64,000 bases of DNA, from positions 868,001-932,000 of the forward strand of contig NZ_CP024633.1 of assembly GCF_004924335.1 (NCBI RefSeq), read 5' to 3'. Shown here piece by piece: positions 32,987-41,476 of this stretch (its first letter is position 1; every line of letters begins with the position of its first letter). Below the pieces are notes generated by a model. The model ran no database searches. It was not told where the DNA came from and was given only the letters and a program-made list of their open reading frames with translations. The translations under genes and the position numbers were made by a program. The DNA comes from Mycobacteroides salmoniphilum. GTDB taxonomy: Bacteria; Actinomycetota; Actinomycetes; Mycobacteriales; Mycobacteriaceae.

Positions 32987-33913
32987 TTAACCCTCGGTGG
33001 AAACGGGAGTGCCCTGGCTGCCGGCCGCACGCTGGCCGTGCGGGGTGCTCTCCGAGGCCGGAACGGCGGGAACCGCGGCCACCGGCGGGGTGGCGGTCTG
33101 CGGGGCGCCTTCGGCACCCGGCGCGGGAGCCGGTGAGGCAGGCGCGGGCGACGCGGGAGCGGGGGAAGCGGGTACCGCGGTGCTGTTCAACGGCGTGCCC
33201 TCGGCGCCAGGCACCGGGGTGGCGGGTGTCGGACCCGGAGTCGCGGTCACCGGTGCCACCGTGGGGGTCGGAGTCGTCGCGGGCTGCTGCTCGTCGACCG
33301 GGGTGCCCTGGCTGCCGGCGGGCAGCGGAGTGCCCTGGCTTCCCGCGGGCGCAGCGGCAGGCGCCGGGGAGGTGGTGGGTGCGGCGCTGGTGGCCGGCGC
33401 GGGGCTGGTGCCGTGCGATTGGCTCGAACCACCCGAACGCGGTGCGGCAGCGGGGGGAGCCACCTTCCAGGTGAGCAGATCCTCGTCACCGGAGGTGTAC
33501 GTCACCGTCTCGGGGGCAGGACCGGTCACGTCGAAGTAGATCTTGCCGCTGGTCTTTTCGCCCTGCGACAGGGTCCCCGGGTTCACGCCCTGCTCGGTGG
33601 GCACGCCGTACAGCACGCGGTAGGTCTCGCCGTCCTTGGCCTTCGCGTTGAAGTTGGCGACGATCGGGATGACGCTGCCCTGGATAGCCTCGTCGGTGGC
33701 AGTGGCTTCCCACAGCGTGCCCTTGGCCTGGTAGGGCAGCTGGTCAGCACTAACCTTGAGGTCGCTGACGGTCCACGCCTGGACGACGTCGCCGTTGGTG
33801 AGGCGACCCTGCTGGCCGAGCGTGGTGTCGGCTCCGGCGGTTGGCATCAGGGCCAGTCCGGCCGCTGCTGCGGCCGCGGCCACGGCGGCGGTAATGGGCA
33901 CGTTGATCTTCAC
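32987..33913 (-). CDS. MPT63-like secreted protein with Pro/Ala repeat tail
   Basis: A 308-aa protein from GTG 33913, placed 9-10 bp after AAGGAG; the frame is open to 33994 without a signal-like start. The signal peptide ends near PTAGA. Residues about 30-145 match the MPT63 immunogenic protein family (VQAWTVSDLKVS, GTLWEATATDEAIQGSV, KIYFDVTGPAPE, DEDLLTWK). MPT63 itself is about 130 residues mature; here a 160-residue low-complexity tail of Pro/Ala with repeated GSQGTP and GAEGTP/A units is added. The tail may span or bind the cell envelope. Function of the domain is unknown. Confidence 0.82.
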   Translation of the reverse strand: MKINVPITAAVAAAAAAAGLALMPTAGADTTLGQQGRLTNGDVVQAWTVSDLKVSADQLPYQAKGTLWEATATDEAIQGSVIPIVANFNAKAKDGETYRVLYGVPTEQGVNPGTLSQGEKTSGKIYFDVTGPAPETVTYTSGDEDLLTWKVAPPAAAPRSGGSSQSHGTSPAPATSAAPTTSPAPAAAPAGSQGTPLPAGSQGTPVDEQQPATTPTPTVAPVTATPGPTPATPVPGAEGTPLNSTAVPASPAPASPAPASPAPAPGAEGAPQTATPPVAAVPAVPASESTPHGQRAAGSQGTPVSTEG

Positions 33914-34032
33914 GATGGTGGTCTCCTTGACGTCCGAAATGCTCCCCCCAGCGGGGACGGTCTGTCGTAAAAATAACAGGTCTGGGTGCACCATCGTCGC
34001 CCGAAGTACACGATTGCCATACGGTTAAGAAC

Positions 34033-35028
34033 ATGACGGTTGATTCCACCGGTCACGAGGGGGCCGCGCCGGAGCCAGACGATTGGCCACCCGACGCACG
34101 CACGTTCACCATTCGGGCGGCGGCGGACGATGCAGCGCCGAGCCTGGCTGCTGAACTGCCGATTACCGCAACGGAACTCGGCATGTTGGACGGAGACGCC
34201 AACCACCCCGTGCAGTTCTGCAGCGTGCTTCTGGAACCGCCGGTCAAGCACCGGTTCGATACCTCCGATGCCGCCCGGTACGAGCGTGAATATTGCGACC
34301 GGGACGACGGTGGCGAGTTCTTCATGGTGCATGTCGCGCTGCTGGGGCCCCGCCGCCCCGGAGTTTCCCTTGCGCCCGGCGCGCGTGACGTTCTCGTCGA
34401 TATCGCCTATGTGGTCGATTTGTCGCTCGAAGAAGACGGAGTGCTCAACCCTGCGAAAGTGGACTGGGCGGGTGGGGCGATCGTCGATGTCGACGGAGAG
34501 ATGCCGGCCGAGCAGGCGACCCAGGGGACAGCGGATGAGCAGACGATCGCCGAGTCCGCACCACCGGCCGGTCCGGCGGCGGCAGTGCCCGAGCCGGGGA
34601 GCCCGGGGAGTTCGGAGTGGATCCGCGAGCAGCTCGACGTTCGTATCGCGGTGCTCGGTCGTCTCGCTGGGGAAGTCGCGATCTCCGAAGTGCCGGTGCC
34701 GACCGAGCTGGCCAAGAGTGAACGGCACTCCAATACCGCTCCGCAGTACGTGCTCGATGGAGCACAGTTCTGGTACCACACGCGTGACCCGAAAACAGGT
34801 TTCGTGTGGAAGACCACGACCAACCCGAACGAGCTGATCTATTGGTGCATCGATGATGTGGCCAGAGGGTTGGCATGGCGGTGGACGCAGCAGGCGGCCA
34901 CCTACAAGACGATGCCGCCGGCCATGGCGCAACGCACCCTGTGGGCGCCGTACTGGCAGCTGCTCATGAACGCGCTCGACACCAAATGGGGGGCCATTAC
35001 TGGCCGCAACATTCGCGGTCTGCTGTGA
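34033..35028 (+). CDS. Unknown protein, C-terminus Imm63-like
   Basis: A 331-aa soluble protein. The N-terminal half (about 40-155) is an alpha/beta domain; a Pro/Ala/Glu-rich linker (about 160-200) follows. The C-terminal 110 residues (YVLDGAQFWYHTRDPKTGF, NELIYWCIDDVARGLAWRW, WQLLMNALDTKWG) resemble Imm63-type immunity domains in the order of aromatic and acidic residues; this is a weak, memory-based match. It overlaps nothing and ends 4 bp before the convergent cynS stop. No toxin is adjacent. Confidence 0.45.
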   Translation: MTVDSTGHEGAAPEPDDWPPDARTFTIRAAADDAAPSLAAELPITATELGMLDGDANHPVQFCSVLLEPPVKHRFDTSDAARYEREYCDRDDGGEFFMVHVALLGPRRPGVSLAPGARDVLVDIAYVVDLSLEEDGVLNPAKVDWAGGAIVDVDGEMPAEQATQGTADEQTIAESAPPAGPAAAVPEPGSPGSSEWIREQLDVRIAVLGRLAGEVAISEVPVPTELAKSERHSNTAPQYVLDGAQFWYHTRDPKTGFVWKTTTNPNELIYWCIDDVARGLAWRWTQQAATYKTMPPAMAQRTLWAPYWQLLMNALDTKWGAITGRNIRGLL

Positions 35029-35032
35029 GCGA

Positions 35033-35473
35033 TCACCACCGGTAGTCGAGAAACTTCCCGTCGAAGGTCAGGACCACCCGATCGCCGTCCGGGTCGGGGC
35101 GGCGCGTGATGTCGACCTTGAAATTGATGGCGCTCATGATGCCGTCGCCGAACTCCTCGTGGATGGCTTCCTTGATCGCCGGGCCATAGACGCTCAGTGC
35201 CTCGTAGAGCCGGTAGATCGTCGGATCGGACGGCGCCCCGCCGTCCAGCGTGCCGCGATAGGGCTGGGCACGCAGCGCGGTACTGACCTGCGGCTCCAGG
35301 TCGAGAAGCTCGGCCACCTTCGCGGCCTTTGCTTCGGGTACGGGATGCTGGCCCAGTAGCGCGGCAATGGTCCAAATCAGCGGTGAGTCAATCGCTTCCG
35401 CGATCTGTTGCCACGTCAGGTTCTTCTCGAGGCGACGGGCGGTGATCAGTTCGGCGGCTTCGTCCTTGGTCAT
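35033..35473 (-). CDS. cynS: Cyanate hydratase (cyanase)
   Basis: A 146-aa cyanase, which converts cyanate and bicarbonate to ammonia and two CO2. N-terminal HTH-like helical domain (TWQQIAEAIDSPLIWTIAAL) and C-terminal catalytic part with Arg and Glu in IYRLYEAL and Ser in MSAINFKVD, the residues of the decamer's active site. Length equals the family norm when ATG 35473 is used; the frame runs to 35497. A 42-aa membrane peptide gene precedes it by 36 bp on the same strand, behind two tandem operators. No cyanate transporter or carbonic anhydrase is adjacent. Confidence 0.92.
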   Translation of the reverse strand: MTKDEAAELITARRLEKNLTWQQIAEAIDSPLIWTIAALLGQHPVPEAKAAKVAELLDLEPQVSTALRAQPYRGTLDGGAPSDPTIYRLYEALSVYGPAIKEAIHEEFGDGIMSAINFKVDITRRPDPDGDRVVLTFDGKFLDYRW

Positions 35474-35509
35474 GACGTCAGAAAAACAGACGCCCACCGT
35501 CCGCGCAAA

Positions 35510-35638
35510 CTAGCGCTGCCACAGGTCTTTCTGCGCATCGCGTTGGTAGTAGTTCATCGAGTTCTCCCCGCTCGCGGTCCAGAGCATGACCACGGTGACG
35601 AGCGTGATCGCGATGAGCACCATTGTGTCGTTAAACAT
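35510..35638 (-). CDS. 42-aa single-helix membrane peptide upstream of cynS
   Basis: ATG 35638 follows AAGGAGG with a 5-bp spacer, one of the best ribosome sites in the window. The product has one hydrophobic helix (MVLIAITLVTVVMLW, residues 6-20) and a polar tail rich in Gln, Asp and Arg (NYYQRDAQKDLWQR). It stops at 35510, 36 bp before cynS, so the two are probably co-transcribed. Function unknown; a role in membrane association or cyanate/bicarbonate handling is speculation. Confidence 0.65.
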   Translation of the reverse strand: MFNDTMVLIAITLVTVVMLWTASGENSMNYYQRDAQKDLWQR

Positions 35639-35651
35639 GATGACCTCCTTG

Positions 35652-35702
35652 GTATATCGATCGGTCTACCTGTGATTGCAGCACGTACACCGATCGGTGT
35701 AC
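35652..35702 (-). promoter_or_regulatory. Two tandem 18-bp operators of the small ORF-cynS unit
   Basis: GTACACCGATCGGTGTAC at 35685-35702 is a perfect 18-bp palindrome. A second copy at 35652-35669 matches 15 of 18 positions. Their starts are 33 bp apart, about three helical turns, so two dimers would bind on one face of the DNA just upstream of the ATG at 35638. The style (CGATCGG core) suggests a TetR-type repressor; none is adjacent. Confidence 0.75.
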
Positions 35703-35740
35703 AGGGATGTGTGGCGGACGCCACACGGCGGCCTTCCGGG

Positions 35741-36235
35741 CTACTCGGTGTCCAACGCTCCGGAGGCCAGTGCAGCGCTGTTGATCCTGGTCAGCACCGC
35801 GTGTAGGTGCTCAAGTTCGGACAGTTCGACGCCCAGGCGTTCCACCACCGCCGCGGGGACCTTAAGCGCCTCTCGGCGCAGCGCGGCGCCCTGGGGGGTG
35901 AGGGTGACGCGAGTGGTGCGCTCGTCGGCGGCGCTGCGCGCGCGAGTGATGAGCCCCAATGTCTCGAGCCGCTTGAGCATGGGGGAGATGGTCGCCGAAT
36001 CCGTTTGCAACAGGGCGGCTATCTGCTTGACGGACAAGGCTTCCCGCGCCTCTTCGCTGCCGCTCTTGGCGTGATCCCAGAGTGCCAGCATCACCAGATA
36101 CTGCGGGTGTGTGATCCCCAGGGGTGCGAGCAGTGGCCGGTAGACCGCGAGCACCGCGCGATTGGTGACCGCCAGGGCGAAGCACACCTGTCGCTCCAGG
36201 GCCAGCGGGTCTACATCGGGTGAGACTGCGGTCAT
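35741..36235 (-). CDS. MarR-family regulator
   Basis: A 164-aa MarR protein from ATG 36235 (frame open to 36253). The winged helix is plain: LSVKQIAALLQTDSATISPM as recognition region, TRARSAADERTTRVTLT as wing. N-terminal part FALAVTNRAVLAVYRPLLAPLGITHPQYLVML is as in OhrR/MarR proteins that sense oxidants or phenolics; the N-terminal Cys in RQVCFAL is at the position of the OhrR redox Cys. Divergent from a DUF5313 gene with a palindrome between. Confidence 0.88.
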   Translation of the reverse strand: MTAVSPDVDPLALERQVCFALAVTNRAVLAVYRPLLAPLGITHPQYLVMLALWDHAKSGSEEAREALSVKQIAALLQTDSATISPMLKRLETLGLITRARSAADERTTRVTLTPQGAALRREALKVPAAVVERLGVELSELEHLHAVLTRINSAALASGALDTE

Positions 36236-36256
36236 TCTCACTATCCTAACCATTAG

Positions 36257-36268
36257 TTAGTGCACTAA
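36257..36268. promoter_or_regulatory. MarR operator
   Basis: TTAGTGCACTAA is a perfect 12-bp palindrome within a longer TA-rich repeat (ATTAGT on the left, ACTAAT on the right), 21 bp from each of the divergent starts. It has the usual size and AT-rich character of MarR/OhrR sites. Confidence 0.75.
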
Positions 36269-36289
36269 TTATTAGTCTACAATTTAGTT

Positions 36290-36700
36290 ATGGCCGCCGA
36301 CCGTCCGAATCTTCTTCAGTACATCGCCTACTGCTACGGGCGTCGTCTGCCTGACTCGATGAAGGACTGGGTCGCCCATGATCTGGCGGGCAAGGGTGCG
36401 GTGCGGCGGCACATTCTGCGGTGCGCGATTCCGCCGCTGTTCGTCCTCGCGCCGTTCTGGCTGCTGCCCGCCTCGCTATACGTCCACATGGAGATGACGG
36501 TGCCCATCTACGTGTGGGTGCTGATCATGGCGCACGCCCTCAACAAGGTGTGGCGCCGCCACCGGCTGGTGCAGCATGATCTGGATCCGGGCCTGGTCGA
36601 CGTGCTCAAACGTCAGAAAGACGCGTGGATTCACGAGGACTATGCGCGGCGATTCGGACCGCGTTCGGGCGACGGCTACTCCAGTAGCGGGCCCATCTAG
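36290..36700 (+). CDS. DUF5313-type membrane protein
   Basis: A 136-aa protein with two membrane helices (about 47-68 and 74-90). N-terminal NLLQYIAYCYGRRLPDSMKDWVAHDLAG and the middle LRCAIPPLFVLAP fit the DUF5313 family of mycobacteria. The C-terminus is basic. Divergent from the MarR gene and probably its target through the palindrome at 36257. Function unknown. Confidence 0.75.
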   Translation: MAADRPNLLQYIAYCYGRRLPDSMKDWVAHDLAGKGAVRRHILRCAIPPLFVLAPFWLLPASLYVHMEMTVPIYVWVLIMAHALNKVWRRHRLVQHDLDPGLVDVLKRQKDAWIHEDYARRFGPRSGDGYSSSGPI

Positions 36701-36754
36701 TAGTCCGCGCTGTGAAAAATCCGAGCGTTTCGTGGGTCAGTTAGCGGCGCTGAC

Positions 36755-36997
36755 TCAGTCCCAGTCGCCGTGCTTCCAGTGGCCCTTGCCCCAGCCGTTG
36801 CCATGTCCGCCGCGCCAGCCGCGATCCCAGCCACGGTCCCAGTTGCCGTCCGCGCAAACGGTCACTCGCGGGTAGGTGTCCACGGAGCCGCAAATGTCTG
36901 GATCTGCCTTTGCCGGGGTTGCAGAGGCGATACCTCCAACGAACAAACCACTAGCAACGACTCCAATTGTCAAGGCTGAGGGCAGGATTCGTTTCAT
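36755..36997 (-). CDS. Small secreted Gly/Trp/His-rich protein
   Basis: An 80-aa protein with a Sec signal peptide (cleavage about residue 31, after PAKA). The mature 49 residues have one Cys pair (DICGSV and TVCADG) and a tail of GW, GH and WD repeats (NWDRGWDRGWRGG, GHWKHGD). The His/Trp/Asp-rich tail could bind metal. It lies directly downstream of mntH on the same strand with a 26-bp gap to the mntH stop reading upstream, which fits a metal link but does not prove it. Confidence 0.65.
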   Translation of the reverse strand: MKRILPSALTIGVVASGLFVGGIASATPAKADPDICGSVDTYPRVTVCADGNWDRGWDRGWRGGHGNGWGKGHWKHGDWD

Positions 36998-37023
36998 GAC
37001 TCACAGCCTACTGCCAGACAAAT

Positions 37024-38253
37024 CTAGTTTGCAAGGGTAAGGAAAATCAGTACCGCGTTCAGTAGCGTGATGAGCGCGGCGATGATCCAGCCGAGCAGTG
37101 TCGTCACGCGATGGTTGACATCGGTACCCATCAGCCCGCGATTGCTGGTCAACCGGATGAGGGGTATGAGAGCGAAGGGGATACCGAAGGACAGCACCAC
37201 CTGCGACACCACCAGTGCCCGGGTGGGGTCGATGCCCACTGCGAGGATCGCCAGCGCGGGCAGCAGCGTGATAAGCCGCCGCATCATGATGGGGATGGAG
37301 CGGCGCAATAGTCCTTGCATGATCATCGCGCCGGCATAGGCGCCGACCGAGGACGATGCGAGGCCGGATGCCAGCAGGCCGATGGCGAACAGCAGAGCCA
37401 CGGTGGGGCCGAGACTGTCGCGTACGGCGGCATGGGCACCTTCGATGGTGTCGACGCCGTCGCGACCCTGCAGATTCGTGGCCGCCACCAGCAGCATTGC
37501 CATGTTGACGGCGCCGGCGAACAGCATCGCCAGGCTCACGTCCCAGCGGGTAATGCGCAGCAGTCTGCGTCGCGGCTCGCCCGCTTCCGGATTCCCGTGC
37601 CGGTCTCGGGCCAGGCCGGAGTGCAGATACACCGCGTGTGGCATGACCGTGGCACCCAGCATTGCCGTCGCCAGCATCAGGCTTTCGGCGCCCTGGAAGC
37701 GTGGGATCAGTCCCGCGGCCGTCGCGGCCAGTGGTGGCGGTTCCACCACGACGCTGGCGAGGAATCCGATCGCGATGATGGCCAGCAGTGCGGAGATGAC
37801 GTATTCGAAAGAACGCTGGCCGCGCCGGTCCTGTACGGCAAGCAGCCCCATCGAGACGACTCCGGTGATGACACCGCCGATGAGCAGCGGCAGGTCGAAC
37901 AGCAGATACAAGGCGATGGCCCCGCCCACAACCTCGGCTAAATCCGTTGCCATAGCGACTAATTCGGCCTGCATCCAGAACGCGATTCGGGTGGGTCGTG
38001 ACATGCGATCGCCGACGGCTTCCGGTAGCGACTTCCCGGTGACGAGGCCGAGCTTCGCCGAGAGGTACTGCACGAGCCCGGCCATGACGTTGGCGGTGAC
38101 GATCACCCACACCAGCAGAAAGCCGTACTTGGCGCCGGCGCTGACATTTGAGGCGACGTTTCCGGGGTCGACATAGGCGATGGCTGCGACGAAGGCGGGC
38201 CCGAGTAGAGAGATCCCGCGCACCGGTCGCGCTTGCTTGTGCCGCTCGAGCAC
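37024..38253 (-). CDS. mntH: Manganese transporter MntH (Nramp)
   Basis: A 409-aa Nramp-family proton-coupled divalent metal importer with eleven membrane helices. The metal site is intact: DPGN in helix 1 (AYVDPGNVAS, about residue 28) and the MPH motif in helix 6 (GATVMPHAVYLHS, about 205). The start is GTG 38253 after AGGAGGAG. An open shadow frame 37001-38272 on the same strand is not coding. A symmetric AT-rich element lies 34 bp upstream, probably a manganese- or iron-dependent operator. Confidence 0.95.
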   Translation of the reverse strand: MLERHKQARPVRGISLLGPAFVAAIAYVDPGNVASNVSAGAKYGFLLVWVIVTANVMAGLVQYLSAKLGLVTGKSLPEAVGDRMSRPTRIAFWMQAELVAMATDLAEVVGGAIALYLLFDLPLLIGGVITGVVSMGLLAVQDRRGQRSFEYVISALLAIIAIGFLASVVVEPPPLAATAAGLIPRFQGAESLMLATAMLGATVMPHAVYLHSGLARDRHGNPEAGEPRRRLLRITRWDVSLAMLFAGAVNMAMLLVAATNLQGRDGVDTIEGAHAAVRDSLGPTVALLFAIGLLASGLASSSVGAYAGAMIMQGLLRRSIPIMMRRLITLLPALAILAVGIDPTRALVVSQVVLSFGIPFALIPLIRLTSNRGLMGTDVNHRVTTLLGWIIAALITLLNAVLIFLTLAN

Positions 38254-38286
38254 CCACTCCTCCTAATTTCAAGCACCCCGAATAGA

Positions 38287-38309
38287 AAAGTTAGAGTACC
38301 CGAAACTTT
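38287..38309. promoter_or_regulatory. Operator candidate of mntH
   Basis: AAAGTT (38287-38292) and AACTTT (38304-38309) are perfect arms around a central GTAC. This symmetrical 23-bp element just upstream of the mntH start is the size of an MntR/IdeR-type site. It does not match the M. tuberculosis MntR box that I remember, so the regulator is open. Confidence 0.5.
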
Positions 38310-38349
38310 GTGATGCGGCGAGGCCCCACGGGACGGTGGCGCCCGGTGA

Positions 38350-39159
38350 CTAGTTGGTGCTGGCCTTCGCCGCCTGACGCTTCTTGACGCTGGCCTCGAG
38401 CTTGGCCAGCAGGTCGGAGACATCGGTGGCGTCGAGTTCGGTGGGCGCCTCTTCCTTGGTGAACGCCTCACCACCTTCGAGCTTCGCCTCCACCATCTCC
38501 AGCAGCTGCGATTGGTACGTGTCGTTGTATCGGCTCGGATCGAATTCGTCGGCCATCGACTCCACCACCTGCCCCGCCATCGACAGTTCGGCCGGTTTGA
38601 TCTTCACTTCCTGGTCCAACACCGGGAAGTCGGGTTCACGAATCTCGTCAGGCCACAGCAGCGTATGGATGATCATCACCTGACGCTCGCCGAAGTCCTT
38701 GACGCGCAACGCCGCGAGTCGTGTCTTATTGCGCAGCGCAAAATGCACGATCGCCACCCGATCGGTCTGCGCGAGTGTCTGTGCCAGCAGCACATACGAT
38801 TTCGAAGACTTGCTATCCGGCTCCAGGTAGTAGCTCTTGTCGTACATCAGCGGGTCGAGTTCGGCGGCGGGGATGAACTCCAGCACCTCGATCTCGCGGC
38901 TGGACTCGGCGGGCAGGCTTGCCAGATCCTCATCGGTGATGACGACGGTGCGGCCGTCCTCGGCCTCGTAGGCCTTGTTGATGTCCCGGAACTCGACGAT
39001 CTCACCGCATTCTTCGCAGGTGCGTTTGTAGCGGATTCGGCCGTTGTCCTTGTTGTGAACCTGATGGAACTTGAGGTCGTGGTCCTCGGTCGCGCTGTAT
39101 ACCTTGACAGGGACGTTCACCAGCCCGAAGGCGAGGGAGCCCTTCCAGATGGAACGCAT
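38350..39159 (-). CDS. ku: Non-homologous end-joining protein Ku
   Basis: A 269-aa bacterial Ku from ATG 39159 (MRSIWKGSLAFGLVNVPVKV); the frame to 39264 is unsupported. The homodimer forms a ring on DNA ends and recruits LigD, encoded divergently next door. Visible: KRTCEECG (Zn-like Cys pair remnant), YYLEPD, ALRNKTRLAALRV and a C-terminal Lys/Ala tail (KKRQAAKAS) that is short compared with some mycobacterial Ku. Gene order matches Rv0937c/Rv0938. Confidence 0.96.
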   Translation of the reverse strand: MRSIWKGSLAFGLVNVPVKVYSATEDHDLKFHQVHNKDNGRIRYKRTCEECGEIVEFRDINKAYEAEDGRTVVITDEDLASLPAESSREIEVLEFIPAAELDPLMYDKSYYLEPDSKSSKSYVLLAQTLAQTDRVAIVHFALRNKTRLAALRVKDFGERQVMIIHTLLWPDEIREPDFPVLDQEVKIKPAELSMAGQVVESMADEFDPSRYNDTYQSQLLEMVEAKLEGGEAFTKEEAPTELDATDVSDLLAKLEASVKKRQAAKASTN

Positions 39160-39199
39160 ATCCCAAGTATGGCCCACGCAGCCAACTTCGGGACCTTCT

Positions 39200-41476
39200 G
39201 TGCGCCTTTCCAATGCGGAAAAGGTGCTGTACCCGGATACCGGGGCTACTCCGGCCACGACCAAGGCTGATGTTTTCAGCTACTACACGGCCATTGCGCC
39301 CTTCATGCTGCCGCATATCGTGGGGCGCCCGGTCACCCGCAAGCGGTGGCCTAATGGAGTTGGCCAGCCGTCGTTCTTCGAGAAGGACCTGGCGTCGTCT
39401 GCCCCCGATTGGCTTCCGCGGCGGCGCATCGAGCACAAATCCCGCTACGTCACCTACCCGTTGATCGACACCTCGGTGGCACTGGCCTGGATAGCCCAGC
39501 AGGCGGCATTGGAGGTGCATGTGCCGCAGTGGCGTTTCGCTGGCGAAAATCCCGGTCCAGCAACACGATTGGTGTTTGATCTAGATCCTGGCGAGGGGGT
39601 GGTTCTGTCGCAGCTGGCGCAGGTCGCTCGAGCCGTGCGCGATGTACTCGACGATATCGGCCTGACTACCTTTCCGTTGACCAGTGGTAGCAAGGGTCTT
39701 CACCTGTATGTGCCGTTGGCGCAACCCGTCAGTTCGTCCGGGGCGGTGACCGTCGCAAAAAAGGTCGCGGTCCAGCTGGAGCAGTCGATGCCGGAACTGG
39801 TGACCGCGACGATGACCCGGGAGCTGCGTGCCGGCAAGGTCTTCGTGGACTGGAGTCAGAACAGCGGTTCCAAAACGACGGTTGCCCCCTACTCATTGCG
39901 CGGTCGCGAGGCGCCGACCGTTGCCGCACCGCGTACCTGGGAGGAACTGGACGATCCGGAGCTGCGTCAGCTGCGCTTTGACGAGGTGCTGGCGCGCGCC
40001 GAACGTGACGGTGACCTGCTGGCAGGACTGGACGATGTAGAGATCATCGAGGACAGGCTGTCCACGTACCGCAGCATGCGCGATCCCGCGCGTACGCCCG
40101 AACCCGTGCCCGCCGTCGAACCGCAGGTAGGCCACGACAGTTCGTTTGTCATCCAAGAGCATCACGCCACCGCGCTGCACTACGACTTCCGGCTGGAGCG
40201 CGACGGCGTGCTGGTCTCGTGGGCAGTGCCCAAGAATCTGCCGATGGAACCCTCGGTCAACCATCTCGCGGTGCATACCGAGGATCACCCGCTGGAGTAC
40301 GGAACTTTTGAGGGCACCATTCCGAAGGGGGAGTACGGCGCGGGAGAGGTGACCATCTGGGACTCGGGCACGTACGACACCGAGAAGTTCATCGATCCGC
40401 GCGACGACTCCGGCCCCGACGGCGGGGCCAAAGGCGAGGTCATTGTCACTCTGCACGGCAAGCGAATATCGGGGCGTTACGCGCTGATCCGCACCGGCGG
40501 CAAGCAATGGCTGGCGCACCGCATGAAGGATCAGCGATCACCCGCCACGATGCCGGCCGGCCTCGCGCCGATGGTGCCGACCACCGGATCCGTGGCGGCC
40601 CTGGCGGCCGATGAGTGGGCCTTCGAAGGGAAATGGGATGGCTATCGCCTCATTCTCGAATGCGACCACGGCCAGCTGAGGGCCTTGGCGCGCAGCGGGC
40701 GTGATGTCACCGCGGAGTTCCCGGCCTTGCAGCGGCTCGCTCACGAATTAGGCGATCACCGTGTGGTTCTGGACGGGGAGGTGGTGGTTTTGGATCCGAA
40801 TGGGTTACCGAGTTTCTCGCTGCTGCAAAATCGGACGGCGGGTACCGAGACCCAGTTCTGGGCCTTCGATCTGCTGTATCTGGATGGAAAATCCTTGTTG
40901 AGCAACAAGTATCGTGACAGGCGCCGACTGCTTGACGTGCTCGGTGCCAGCACCGAGGAGATGGCCGTGCCGGCACAACTGAGCGGCGATGGCGCTGCGG
41001 CTCTGGCGCATTCGCATGACCAGGGGTGGGAGGGCGTCGTCGCCAAGAGGCTGGATTCCAGTTACGCTCCGGGCCGCACTCAGTCCTGGATCAAGGCGAA
41101 GAACTGGAGCGGCCAGGAGATCGTCATCGGCGGTTGGCGTAAGGGCAAGGGTGGGCGCAGCAGCGGAATAGGGGCCCTGTTGATGGGGATACCGGACGAG
41201 GACGGGCTTCGTTATGTGGGACGGGTGGGTACCGGGTTTACGGAGAAGGAGTTGGCGTCACTCAAGGCGCGGCTAGAACCGCTACATCGCGATGAATCGC
41301 CTTTTAGTGCAGCACTTTCCGCGGTCGAGGCCAAGGATGTGCAGTTTGTCGAGCCGGTGCTGGTTGGCGAGGTCCGCTACGGCGATCGCACGCCCGGTGG
41401 GATTCTCAAGCACTCCAGCTGGCGTGGTCTGCGCACCGACAAGTCAGTTGGCGACGTCGAGCTCGATCTCGGGTAG
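39200..41476 (+). CDS. ligD: NHEJ DNA ligase LigD (polymerase, phosphoesterase, ligase)
   Basis: A 758-aa protein (GTG 39200), nearly the same length as M. tuberculosis LigD. Order: primase-polymerase domain (about 1-290; LVFDLDPGEG with metal Asp), 3'-phosphoesterase (about 305-460; TALHYDFRLERDG, GTIPKGEYGAGEV), ATP-dependent ligase (about 470-758; nucleotidyl Lys in EGKWDGYR, EGVVAKRLDSSY, SWIKAKNW). It fills and seals double-strand breaks with Ku. ATG 39149 would extend it into ku and is less likely. Its 3' end overlaps the convergent DUF4873 gene by 33 bp. Confidence 0.95.
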   Translation: MRLSNAEKVLYPDTGATPATTKADVFSYYTAIAPFMLPHIVGRPVTRKRWPNGVGQPSFFEKDLASSAPDWLPRRRIEHKSRYVTYPLIDTSVALAWIAQQAALEVHVPQWRFAGENPGPATRLVFDLDPGEGVVLSQLAQVARAVRDVLDDIGLTTFPLTSGSKGLHLYVPLAQPVSSSGAVTVAKKVAVQLEQSMPELVTATMTRELRAGKVFVDWSQNSGSKTTVAPYSLRGREAPTVAAPRTWEELDDPELRQLRFDEVLARAERDGDLLAGLDDVEIIEDRLSTYRSMRDPARTPEPVPAVEPQVGHDSSFVIQEHHATALHYDFRLERDGVLVSWAVPKNLPMEPSVNHLAVHTEDHPLEYGTFEGTIPKGEYGAGEVTIWDSGTYDTEKFIDPRDDSGPDGGAKGEVIVTLHGKRISGRYALIRTGGKQWLAHRMKDQRSPATMPAGLAPMVPTTGSVAALAADEWAFEGKWDGYRLILECDHGQLRALARSGRDVTAEFPALQRLAHELGDHRVVLDGEVVVLDPNGLPSFSLLQNRTAGTETQFWAFDLLYLDGKSLLSNKYRDRRRLLDVLGASTEEMAVPAQLSGDGAAALAHSHDQGWEGVVAKRLDSSYAPGRTQSWIKAKNWSGQEIVIGGWRKGKGGRSSGIGALLMGIPDEDGLRYVGRVGTGFTEKELASLKARLEPLHRDESPFSAALSAVEAKDVQFVEPVLVGEVRYGDRTPGGILKHSSWRGLRTDKSVGDVELDLG

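Noticed and set aside
37001..38272. 423-codon frame on the mntH strand
   Set aside because: Out-of-frame shadow, Arg/His/Pro-rich; the Nramp frame has all the motifs.
38254..38349. M-box or Mn riboswitch upstream of mntH
   Set aside because: The region is under 100 bp and shows only a short symmetric element; no riboswitch-like paired stems.
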